A stretch of DNA of 64,000 bases from Corbicula japonica (lineage: Eukaryota; Mollusca; Bivalvia; Venerida; Cyrenidae), in NCBI GenBank assembly GCA_038501625.1, contig JAZAYU010000037.1:4402001-4466000 (forward strand). The letters run 5' to 3'. The position numbers were made by a program, and so were the translations under genes. Positions 50,017 to 61,020 of this stretch are shown one piece after another. Positions within the stretch are counted from its first letter, which is position 1, and each line of letters starts with the position of its first letter. The notes beneath the pieces are model-generated. The model was not told the DNA's origin, did no database searches, and was given only the letters and a program-made list of their open reading frames with translations.

Positions 50017-50156
50017 TGAGTTCTGTGCGCGTTTTGGACAGTTGAACTGAATAAGCACGGACCACCCACGGACCAGGCACGACTATGCACGGACCACGAA
50101 CTTAAATGACGTGCGGACAATGGATTTTTTTAAAAGATACGCGGAGGCAGTACGTT

Positions 50157-50250
50157 AGGCCGGTATTCCATGGTTCCGTGATGCGTGATCCGTGTCCGTT
50201 TCCGCATCCGTGTCCGCGATTTTTCACTCACCAAAGATATCGTTGGGTCC
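50157..50250 (+). mobile_element. Foldback MITE family FB3, half copy
   Basis: GGCCGGTATTCCATGGTTCC followed by GTGATGCGTGATCCGTGTCC and ATTTTTCACTCACCAAAGAT; the inverted half is missing. Confidence 0.6.
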
Positions 50251-50455
50251 TTTCTTCCAATATGACAGTAGAGATATTTACGGGCTCAACAAGAGCTCTT
50301 CAACTAATTCAATTTCAACTAATAAATGGGCGGTCTGTACAACGAGATGAAATTAAAGTCACTCAGAACACAAAATATCCATGTTTTCGAAAAAATAACA
50401 ACATTTCTCTATAATTATTCCTAATAATGTTGACTTGAAAAGACTCATAAACAGT

Positions 50456-50522
50456 GCCCAAGGTTATAAAACTGAGCATAGAAACCAGTCTCAAATCTCA
50501 GCTTTATAACCTTCAACCCATG
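50456..50522. mobile_element. Foldback MITE family FB1, copy 6 (short)
   Basis: GTGCCCAAGGTTATAAAACT then GAGCATAGAAACCAGTCTC and a return to AGCTTTATAACCTTCAACCC. Confidence 0.65.
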
Positions 50523-50937
50523 CAGGTGTCAGTGGTATGCAATAACTCGTTTTAAATGAACAGACGAAAACTACATCTTGACAAAAGTAAAATGTTTGTT
50601 AGAAATTAAGATTAAAATGAAATATCGTGTCAGATGGGAATTGGATTTATTTTGCTCCATACTAAAGGTGCACAAGTCCGCAGTATCCGTAATTTTCCAT
50701 TGTCACATACTCTCAAAAGTTACTTCCCCTTGTAAATTTACATCATTTGTATGCATAGAGATTAATGTGAAATAATAAACAGGTAATGTTGGGATCGCTG
50801 CAATTCACTTTCTTCTTGCACAATCTCTAGTAATCTTGTTTTAATCAGTGCATTAATAGAAACAGATCAGACATATATACACTGTACATATGTATTGTAT
50901 AACAACGGAAGATTGATGCCTATACAGTGTGGGCCAC

Positions 50938-52815
50938 AGGGACCATCCACAGGGACCAGGTCTCTGCGAAAAATACCTCTAAATAGTGAAGTTGTTCAAA
51001 AATTTGACCTTGTACTTATATTACTGAAAAGGTGCACAGCTGCCATTAAACCAACGGAAGTCCGCTAAATTGACTGATTTTGGGGATATGTATTGACCGG
51101 AAATTAATTACGGCAATCTCCCAGTTTAGGCCCCGGGGTTTAATGCTTTAACTCTACAAAAAACTCAACATTTCCGAGATATTTCAACTGAATCTGACTA
51201 AATTATATACCACCACGTTATATACTGTTTGCATCACAATATTGTTGTCATCGCAAGTACAGCAGCGCTGCATTATCGCTAATTCTCAGAATATAATCTA
51301 ACTTATCTCAAATTGCTGAATCAATGTAACCAATTCGTTTATTATATATACTCCTGGTTTGAACCCTGGGGTCTAAACCAGGAGTATTATATAAAGCGAG
51401 AGAAATTGTCAAAAAAGAAAATTTGCTGAAAAAAAAAACGCATGTGACTTCACAGTAACGAGTTCTTATGCAGGGGAGGGTATCCCCTGGAATAGGGTTT
51501 TCTTAGGGGGTTCATATAATTTAAAAATGGGGCTTGGTTTGTTTTGGGGGGGGGGAAGTGTCAAATTGTCAAATTGCTGAATCAATGTAACCAATTCGTT
51601 TATTATATATAATCCTGGTTTGAACCATTGGGGTCTAAACCAGGAGTATAATATAAAGCGAGAGAAATTGTCAAAAAAGAAAATTTGCTGAAAAAAAAAA
51701 ACGCGAGTCACTTCACAGTAACGAGTTCTTCATGCAGGGGAGGGTATCCCCTGGAATAGGGTTTTCTTAGGTGGTTCATATATATTTAAAAATGGGGCTT
51801 GGTTTGTTTTGGGGGATATTTGGAAGTGTCAAATTGCTGAATCAATGTAACCAATTCATTTATTATATATACTCCTGGTTTGAACCCCGGGGTCTAAACC
51901 AGGAGTATAATATAAAGCGAGAGAAATTGTCAAAAAAAGGGGGCGTGGAAACATGCTAAAGACTATTTTCGGTAAGACTTCTTTTTTTAAATACATTTTA
52001 TATATTTATGGAATGAATGACAAGTGTAGCTAGTTTATGAACATTGCAGTTGTTTTAACGAAACAAATGCGTCGTTTATATTATTTTTTAACATGATACA
52101 ATATATATTTCTTATGTATTTACGGAATGAATGAAATTTGTAGTTTATAAACATTGCCTCTAACGGCTATACGGAATGAACCTAGCTTATATATACTCCT
52201 AGTTTAAGCCCTGGGGTCTAAACTAGGAGTATAAATAAGGTTCAATCCGAAAACTAAGGAGATTGCCAATGTTTTTAAACTACAAATGTCATTCATTCCG
52301 TAAATAAATAAAAAGTATATTGTATCATGTTAAAAAAATAATTTAAATTATAATGCACAAAAGAAAATGGAATGAAGGAATATGAAAATGTTATCTGGTG
52401 TAAAATATACTTGTATACTCTCTTTCTATATATATATATATATGGGGTTTAAACCAGGAGTATATATAATAGCCTAAACAAGAGACATTCATAATTCATG
52501 TATATTTTATTCGGTGACTCGTAAATCATTTTTAAACTGAACTGTAGGTTGTATTACCTGCAACTAATAACTAAGAAGATTACAACAATATGACATTACA
52601 GTCGTCATTATATTTGAGAGTCTAAAAAACACAAACCCCTACGGGGCCTAAACCAAGATATTGCGGAAATTACTAATACATATTATCCCCCCCAAAAAAA
52701 CCAGCCAATTTACTGGACTTCCATTGGTTTAATGGCGGCTGCGCACCCTGTCAGTCAAATTTTTCAACTTCACTATTTACATGTATTTTTTGCTGAAACC
52801 TGATCCCTATGGATT
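50938..52815. mobile_element. Composite foldback element with ~230-bp inverted ends
   Basis: The left end (about 50938-51185: CAGGGACCAGGTCTCTGC, TAAATAGTGAAGTTG, GCCATTAAACCAACGGAAGT, AGTTTAGGCCCCGGGGTTTA) is mirrored at 52565-52815. Inside are 2.4 direct units of about 260 bp (starting 51308, 51569 and 51829). A second inner palindrome of about 270 bp is centred near 52205. No coding frame. Confidence 0.75.
51308..51945 (+). repeat. Tandem array, ~260-bp unit, each with a TACTCCTGGTTT hairpin
   Basis: Units begin TCAAATTGCTGAATCAATGT. Each carries TACTCCTGGTTT ... AAACCAGGAGTA (12-bp stem; one mismatch in unit 2), then AAGCGAGAGAAATTGTCAAA and GCAGGGGAGGGTATCCCCTG. The last unit is cut at about 117 bp. 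Confidence 0.85.
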
Positions 52816-54229
52816 TCCAATGTTTTAAAAGTGTTCAAGATATCAGCTGTAATGAATTCTCTCTTATGAACTTGAAGTAATGATTACAGTTGGTTGCCCG
52901 GTTCCGGAGGATTTGCTTGTTCCTGGGGATTCGGAATATAACCCACGTATTTCCTGTTGGCGCCTGTTGGTGGCGAAATGTATGTTGACAATTATTTTAG
53001 TCAAACATCGATTTATGTTTGTACTGATTTTCAAAAAAACTGAGCGAGTCGTGTTGGAAAACCGGTTCTATAATTACTCGAGTGACCTACATTCCAAAAG
53101 TCAATTATGTTGCAAAATCTGAATCAATTTTAAATGTACAATCATTACAGATGGTATTAACACAAATATTGGCTTGTTGATATTGTTTATATGTACAAAA
53201 TTTGCCATGCAATGAGGGTGACCCCCTTTGACCAGTTCCGGAGGATCATTCAAATTTTTTCATCTGTTTTTTGACGTGGCCCCAAATGGAGGACTTTCTT
53301 GCAAACAAGTTTGTCATTATAAAAATTTAAGAGGAAACAATTTTGATTATTTGTGAATATGTTTGATCAGAAAATATCCCCAAGAAGTGTTGCCAACACA
53401 AGTCACTCATGCAAAATTAAAATGTTTATCAATGTTTCTGAAAATCCCTACAAATATAAATCAATTCTTGACTAAAATAATTGTCAACATACCTTTCGCC
53501 GCCAACCGGAAATATGTGAGTAATATTCGGAATCCCCCAGAACAAGCAAATCCTCCGGTACTGGGCAACCTTCAGAAAGCGCACTGAGTCGCTTGTAACG
53601 TTGAAACATCTTTAGGCAGTTCTTTAATGCTGGAATCCACACAAGAGCTGCATTTACATCATGCACATTGATATACTCAAGATCAACTTCCAAGGAAACA
53701 TCCATTAGAGGCTTGATTTTGAAGTGATGTTAGCCTTTAATTACCGAGTGTTGTACATTAATTCTAAGCTATTCATTTAATATATTTAATGCAGATGTTG
53801 ACTTCTTGGTATTTTACTTCACAAGAAAAACAATATGACTTGACAAGGTGTTGCAGCTGAACCAATGAAAAGAAATCCCCTTTGGCACACCTAGCTATAA
53901 TTTTTACCAATGACTCATTTTCCACCGGAAGTGACAAATGCTCGTCGGAACTAGCTAAATGACAACAGCGATAAGTCAATTAGCAGACGATTTTTGAATG
54001 AGATGTAAAAACCGAAAATTCTAAGAGGAGATATTTTTTATACTTATATGCAAAAAAACATCTTTCCTAGATCGACCTTATAAAACATTTATGTACAAAA
54101 TATGAAAAATCCACCAGAACCGGACAACTAACTGTACATCTTAAAAATTTGATTATGATTACTGTACTGTGAACTCTACTAATGCTAATATGCCAGTGAT
54201 CATGATTAAATTCTTATTACATGATGATT
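52816..54229. other. Stretch without a recognisable gene
   Basis: AT-rich. Two blocks, near 52900 (GGTTCCGGAGGATTTGCTTG) and in inverse near 53560 (CAAGCAAATCCTCCGGTACT), form a loose inverted pair, likely the ends of another unclassified repeat. Confidence 0.4.
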
Positions 54230-54239
54230 CCATGTGGCA

Positions 54240-54420
54240 GATTTGGGTTGGAAAGAGTAGACCAGGACCTCTGGCTTACCAATGCTCTGTCAGTTGAGCT
54301 ACCAAGGCTGCTGGTATGAAATTTACTAAGTTCCTCTCACTTCTAACACAAAGGTCTGCCCAGGTATATGTCGAATATCCAGCGAATGCTTCGCCCAAAT
54401 GAGTTCCAAGGGTTATACGC
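54240..54420 (-). repeat. tRNA-like SINE fragment, minus strand
   Basis: Read on the minus strand, TTGGTAGCTCAACTGACAGA is a good A box; the B box is decayed. Flanking AATGCCAGTGTGGCAG-type sequence probably belongs to the same repeat. Confidence 0.35.
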
Positions 54421-55134
54421 CCTGCCAATAATGCCAGTGTGGCAGTTTTGGGTTTAGTTAAGGCTTCTTCCTGATCATTGTTTTCTCTCAGGATGCCATG
54501 ACTTCTGTTAATAGTTTCTTAAACTTTCAGATAAGGTAGTTTCAAGCCTATAACCTTGCATTTAACATGAGGAGTCTCAGGTGGGATTTGCCTCATTGTT
54601 TACAAACAATTCATGTGGGACATGTCCCTGGTGGCCCTTGCTGGATCATCCCCAGCAACAGGTGATGAAGCAAAGCTAGTTTTTAGACTTAATCTTTTCC
54701 ACAATGTGAGATAAAACAAAGTCATTTTTCCATACCTTCTTTATACAAAGAAAACTACCTGTGCAACTCCATGTAGCAGTTACTTCCCCTAACTGTAACC
54801 ACTAATATACGTTAATGTTGTTTTTTACTATTTTTATGGTTCTAGTACAATTTAAATGATGAGACATACAGAAAATATGTCTGAGCTGATCATTATGGCA
54901 TTTTTTGTTACTGGATTTTGAAATTACAAATAAGTATTTATCCTTTTCTTGTAAAAAAAGATTTTTAAAACTAATCTTATCAAATATACATTTTACCTGG
55001 TATGGTCTGATTATGCAAGACATGTAATCATTAAAAAAACTAAGTTTTAGTAAAATAAACATAGAATCAAAATTTAGAATAAAGTATTGAAGGCATTGTT
55101 AAATGTTAACCCTTGATTCCATATACAGATTTTA

Positions 55135-55307
55135 TCACATGTGCGACCACTGCAGATCCAGCTGATCTACCCTGGTTACTTTGTTAATTAGAAATAACCT
55201 GATGAATCAAAAAGTGAATAGTTATGATCCTGATCAGATAGCACCACTGATCTGGATCTACTCTGTGCCCATGGATAACAGCTGTATCCCATGGAGTAAA
55301 GGGTTAA
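55135..55307. mobile_element. Foldback MITE family FB2, copy 3
   Basis: GTGCGACCACTGCAGATCCA ... TGATCTGGATCTACTCTGTG with the family tail GGAGTAAAGGGTTAAGG. Confidence 0.55.
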
Positions 55308-55310
55308 GGT

Positions 55311-57212
55311 GACGTAAACACTGCTAGGGTGTCAGCATGTACAATATCTGAGCTTGTCACAACATTAAACAATATAACAGTAGGGGCTTTTTAGTAACAG
55401 GGGCCCACACCCTATCATTTGGAGAAAAAAGTGTGATTTTGCTTCTACAGGGGAATGAAAATTTGTTGTAAAGTAAATTTAGTGGGAAAACTGCAGATTT
55501 TAAAGACATTTTGAAAGGGGAAGGCACCTGAAAACAGACCCTTTAAAAGAAGGAAAGCCCTGAACAGAAAAGCAAAGACCACTTGTTGCTTCACAAAAGG
55601 TACATTTGTAAGGAAAGGACAAAAAAAAATACCAAAGTCCACAGGTTGATCCATTAAAGTTCTAGTGACTGAAACAAAATACTAACAAGTTCAGTAGAAT
55701 AAAAATAGAGGTCTGCCTCATGATAATAATGTGTAGAACAACTAAGACTTCAGAAGAAGAGGTACCAGTATACTACCAGTACACTTTGACAATTCCATTG
55801 AAATAATTAAGAACAACGCAACATGGTATAATAGCCCTTTGTTTTTATCTTACAAAAAATATCACAGGTTATTTGTTGCTGTTGACCACTATCACTTACC
55901 TAAATAGTATTTATTATGTATTTATGTGTACTTTTTATCTAAACAGAAACTCACAGATGTTTATGACAGAAAGACAAGACTGTAATATATTCCTTTATCA
56001 AAATGATACATGAATTTAATAATCCCGTTGTGTAATCTTGATAAATAGAATAGATCTGTAACTGATTATGGATAAGAAGACAGTCATGTGATATGCTGTT
56101 TATATATTTAACCCTGGTCTAATGGCTGATTTGGATAAATTAAATTCTTTTATATTAATCAATACTCATCAAGAGCTGTTGGCGATATCAAAATTGTAAA
56201 TATGGAATATTATAACAGTATGCATTCTGTAGGTTCCTATTACTTATATAACCTTCTCGCTAAAAAAAATATAAATGAACTGAACAACACAATTTTAGTC
56301 AAAAACATGGTTTACATAATAGTAGAAATAAAAATAGTAACGTGATAGTAAATTTATGAATGGCGTAAAAAAAATTACGAATGACCTAAAAATATCGTAA
56401 CGGTTGACCCTAATTTCCTTATTTGGAGTTCGTTATGTGCCGGAAAATTACGACAACATAATGTGACATAGTATATGACGTCACAAAGAACACAGGGAGC
56501 TGCAAAATAAGGAATTGGAAAACGGACATTGCCCGATACGGAATTAAAAATCTGACGAGCTGTATCAATGTTGCAGATTAACCCTACACTATGCTAAAAT
56601 CATTCATACATAATAAAAAAAACATATTGTTGATAAACAATATTTAAATGAACTTATTTGTCGCAGGAATGCCCATTTGTCAATTATGTACTATACTGAA
56701 TGATAAAAATAAACAAGCTGATCAAGAATCCTAATTATACATTGCACTTTTATGTAGAGATGATTTCTAAAACAAATTAACGTTTGAGGTGATGCAAGCA
56801 ATTTGCAATAAGGAAGCTATTAAACTTAACAAGCCACTGTCTGTGTTTTAGAAGATGCTGATCTAAATGAGCTCAAGGCATACATTCACCCGAAGACCTA
56901 GTAAGACACTTTGTGTCTGTAATTGTTATATAAGTGAGACATAGATTTTACGTTTTAATCTTTAAAAAAATATTTAGACATTTTTGGTAACTGTCTGTTA
57001 CATATAAAGTAAGTTGATGACTACAGTTGAATACAGAATATTAATGTGTGACAAGAAAGTACAAATTTATGCTCAATACCAGTGCAGTGTCTTCATGACA
57101 TAATACCACACTATAGACTTACAATAACTGATTAAAGTATGAAATCATTCCTCTTCACAAGCAAAGCAGAAAAGTGCATTTATTAAAAAGTTGTTTAGAT
57201 TCACATTCCTAG
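55311..57212. other. Stretch without a recognisable gene
   Basis: AT-rich sequence; open frames are short and lack motifs or plausible splice partners. Confidence 0.5.
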
Positions 57213-57545
57213 GTGTCTGCTACTGAGCAAGGTTGTTTATTGCTTGCTACTTTCCCAAGCACAGCTGCCCTCCAAAGCCCAGCTGCTCATCACAGTCTAT
57301 CTGTCTACCCCAGCCCTGCTGCTTGCCTTAGGCCAGCTGCCTTACCCAGCCCAGCTGCCTGCTCAAACCTAGCTTCACATCAAAGCCCATATGGCTTTCC
57401 CAGTCAAGATGCTTGCTCATGACTAGCTGCCTTCCCCAGTCTAGCTGCCTACCCAAGCTTGGCAGCCAGTCTTAGCTGCCTGTCCCAGCTGCCTTGTTTA
57501 GCCCATCTTCGTCTCACTGTTCAGTGGTATGCCCCAGCGGCCTTT
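57213..57545 (+). repeat. Degenerate CAGCTGC minisatellite
   Basis: Roughly fourteen units of about 20-24 bp of the form CCCAGCCCAGCTGCCTTGC. The Ser/Ala/Pro-rich 69-aa frame across it is a by-product. Confidence 0.6.
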
Positions 57546-58022
57546 TGAATGGTTTTATTTACAAGAATACTTCAGAAGTATTAGTTTTGATATAATACAA
57601 GTTTCTCCTATTATAAAGAATTGCAAGATACTGACCACTCAATATAGTAAAGCTCAAACTGGTATATCATAGACATGATTGAGAATGTGTTACATATCAT
57701 CGTGCTTTCAATGGTTCAGAAGTAAAAGCTAAAAATATTCACTTGCCCACCGTTAATTCATCTGCTCCCTATTCATCTGGACCCTTGTCTACCAAAACCT
57801 AGATTAAGGTGTTCTAGTGCAAACATTTCTTTGAACAATGATTTTTGTACATTCCTTGAATGTTGTCGTTTATAAAGATTGATCTTTCCAGACTATCTAC
57901 TAGGCATATAATTCCTTTAAAATATTGTCTTTCTGTATTTCCATAAATGTTTATTAAGTCAGTTTATAAAGTACATTTTCACAGAAAAGAAGCTGCAAAC
58001 AAGCTGCAGTTAAAAATGTTTG

Positions 58023-60513
58023 TTAGCTCACCTGAGCACGAAGTGCTCATGGTGAGCTTTTGTGATCGCCTGATGTCCGTCGTCCGTCCGTGTGTCGTCA
58101 ACTTTTTCTTCAAACGACTTCTTCTCCTGAACTCCTGGGCCAATCTTGCTGAAACTTGGCAGGAATGTTCCTTGCACAAAGCTCTTCCAAAGTTGTTCAA
58201 AGAAATCAATTCCATGCAGAACTCTTGTTGCCATGGCAACCGAAAGGAAAAACTTTAAAAATCTTCTTGTCTGAAACCACAAGGCCTAGAGCTAAAATAT
58301 TTGGCATTTAGCATCCTCTAGTGAAACTCTACAAAGTTTGTTCAAATTATTTCCCTGGGGTCAAAATTGGCCCCGCCCCAGGGGTCACTTCCTTTTACAA
58401 AGACTTATACAGGAAAATTTTTAAAAATCTTCTTGTCTGAAACCACAAGGCGTAGAGCTTAGATATTTGGCATTTAGCATCCTCTAGTGGAACTCTACAA
58501 AGATTGTTCAAATGATTTCCCTGGGGTCAAAATTGGCCCCGCCCCAGGGGTCACTTCATTTTGCATAGACTTATATAGGAAAAACTTTAAAAATCTTCTT
58601 GTCTGAAACCACAAGGCCTAGAACTTAGATATTTGGCATTTAGCACCCTCTAGTGGAACTTTACAAAGCTTGTTCAAATGATTTCCCTGGGGTCAAAATT
58701 GGCCCCGCCCTTGGAGTCACTTCATTTTACAAAGATTTATATAGGAAAAACTTTAAAAATCTTCTTGTCTGAAACCACAAGGCCTAGAGCTTAGATATTT
58801 GGCATTTAGCATCCTCTAGTGGAACTCTACAAAGATTGTTCAAAATTTTTCCCAGGGGTCTAAATTGGCACAGCCCCAGGGGTCACTTCATTTTATAAAG
58901 ACTTGTATAGGAAAAACTTTAAAAATCTTCTTGTTTGAAACCACAAGGCCTAGAGCTTAGATATTTGGCATTTAGCATCCTCTAGTGGACCTCTACAAAG
59001 TTTGTTCAAATTATTTCCCTGGGGTCAAAATTGGCCCCGCCCCAGGGGTCACTTCATTTTGCATAGACTTATATAGGAAAAACTTTAAAAATCTTCTTGT
59101 CTGAAACCACAAGGCCTAGAGCTTAGATATTTGGCATTTAGATTCCTCTAGTGGAACTCTACAAAGATTGTTCAAATGATTTCCCTGGGGTCAAAATTGG
59201 TCCTGCCCCAGGGGTCACTTCATTTTGCATAGACTTATATTGGAAAAACTTTAAAAATCTTCTTGTCTGAAACCACAAGGCCTAGAGCTTAGATATTTGG
59301 CACTAAGCACCCTCTAGTGGAACTCTACAAAGATTATTCAAATGATTTCCCTGGGGTCAAAATTGGCCCCGCCCCAGGGGTCACTTCATTTTACATAGAC
59401 TTATATACTATTATAAGAAAACCTTTCAAAATCTTCTTGTCTGAAACCACAAGGCCTAGAGCTTAGATATTTGGCATTTAGCAACCTCTAATGGAACTCT
59501 ACAAAGATTGTTCAAATTATTTCCCAGGGGTGTAAATTGGCTCCGCCCCAGGGGTCACTTCATTTTATATAGATTTGTATAGGAAAAACTTTAAAAATCT
59601 TCTTGTCTGAAACCACAAGGCGTAGAGCTTAGATATTTGGCATTTAGCATCCTCTAGTGGAACTCTACAAAGATTGTTCAAATGATTTCCCTGGGGTCAA
59701 AATTGGCCCCGCCCCAGGGGTCACTTCATTTTGCATAGACTTGTATAGGAAAAACTTTAAAAATCTTCTTGTCTGAAACCACAAGGCCTAGAGCTTAGAT
59801 ATTTGGCACTTAGCACCCTCTAGTGGAACTCTACAAAGATTGTTCAAATGATTTCCCTGGGGTCAAAATTGGCCCCGCCCCAGTGGTCACTTCATTTTAC
59901 ATAGACTTATATATTAATTTAGGAAAAACTTTAAAAATCTTCTGGTCTGAAACCACAAGGCCTAGAGCTTAGATATTTAGCATTTAGCATCCTCTAATGG
60001 AACTCTACAAAGATTGTTCAAATTATTTCCCAGGGGTGTAAATTGGCCCTACCCCAGGGGTCACTTCATTTTATAAAAACTTGTATAGGAAAAAATTTAA
60101 AAATCTTCTTGTCTGAAACCACAAGGCCTAGAGCTTAGATATTTGGCATTTAGCATCCTCTAGTGGAACTCTACAAAGATTGTTCAAATTATTTCCCTGG
60201 GGTCAAAATTGGCCCCACCCCAGGGGTCACTTCATTTTGCATAGACTTATATAGGAAAAACTTTAAAAATCTTCTTGTCTGAAACCACAAGGCCTAGAGC
60301 TTAGATATTTGGCATTTAGCACCCTCTAGTGGAACTCTACAAAGATTATTCAAATGATTTCCCTGGGGTCAAAATTGGCCCCGCCCTTGGGGTCACTTCA
60401 TTTTACATAGACTTGTATAGGAAAAACTTTTAAAATCTTCTTGTCTGAAACCACAAGCTGAGAGTACTTTTGTAGTCAGGTGAGCGATATAGGGCCATCA
60501 TGGCCCTCTTGTT
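58023..60513 (+). mobile_element. Repeat element with terminal hairpins and 166-bp tandem core, copy B (14 units)
   Basis: The 5' hairpin at 58025-58058 has outer stem AGCTCACC/GGTGAGCT and inner stem TGAGCAC/GTGCTCA. The unique part contains TTGCCATGGCAACC. Fourteen units are marked by CTTGTCTGAAACCACAAGG from 58266 to 60440. Spacing is exactly 166 bp except for two steps of 174. The 3' end is CAGGTGAGCG followed by hairpin AGGGCCA/TGGCCCT (60491-60507) and CTTGTTT. The units are very similar to one another, so the array was homogenised or expanded recently. Confidence 0.85.
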
Positions 60514-60879
60514 TTTAAATTATCATCATAGTTTGGTAACCAGTCAAGATCATATTCTACATTTTTCTGTAGCCTAATATTTAAGCAGTATGTTCCACTT
60601 AAAAAATCACAATATCTGTACTTTTCAGTGTCTATATTACTTATCTACACATTCTGACCTGAATAATATGTGAATGATAATTAGTAAGGACACATGCTTT
60701 TGATTTCACTCATCAATTTAGTAACGGTTATTATGCAGGGATAATATTACATCACCCAGATATATTTATTTTGAGATTGCAAAAAGGCACCATTTTCATT
60801 GTCAAAAATTCAGACAGTCCAGCATATTTAGATGATTGTTTGATTTTATTTGTGTACATTGGGTTTTTAGGTCTTTTGC

Positions 60880-60995
60880 AGTTTACTCGTCTGGATGTGG
60901 CCATTCCTGATGTGGCTTATTTAAATGTTTTGTTTTTAATAAAATTGTCATGTTATAATTTCGTTTTATTTAAAGGTTCCACGAAAAACAACAAC
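60880..60995 (+). repeat. Dispersed repeat family R1, 3' fragment
   Basis: CTGGATGTGGCCATTCCTGA, TGTGGCTTATTTAAATG and TTTAAAGGTTCCACG match the R1 3' end. It lies just before the LACTB-like start codon and may form part of its 5' region. Confidence 0.4.
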
Positions 60996-61020
60996 AACAA
61001 GAAATCTACCAAGATTCACA

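Larger units (their letters stand above)
48880..50156. mobile_element. GC-rich, CG-rich segment, probable DNA-transposon relic split by MITEs
   Basis: Composition shifts sharply from the AT-rich surroundings. Many CGT/ACG-rich words (CGCACGCCACGTC, CCACGGACC) and GAGGCAGTAC at both ends (49133 and 50143) suggest one element interrupted by insertions at 49167 and 49867. Minus-strand frames of 143 and 75 aa are Arg/Lys/Glu-rich but unrecognised. Confidence 0.35.

Noticed and set aside
57213..57422. Ser/Ala/Pro-rich 69-aa protein
   Set aside because: It is a translation of a minisatellite, with no start context or neighbouring exons.
58266..60440. Regular repeat array as a CRISPR-like locus
   Set aside because: The whole 166-bp unit is repeated without unique spacers, and the context is a eukaryotic mobile element.
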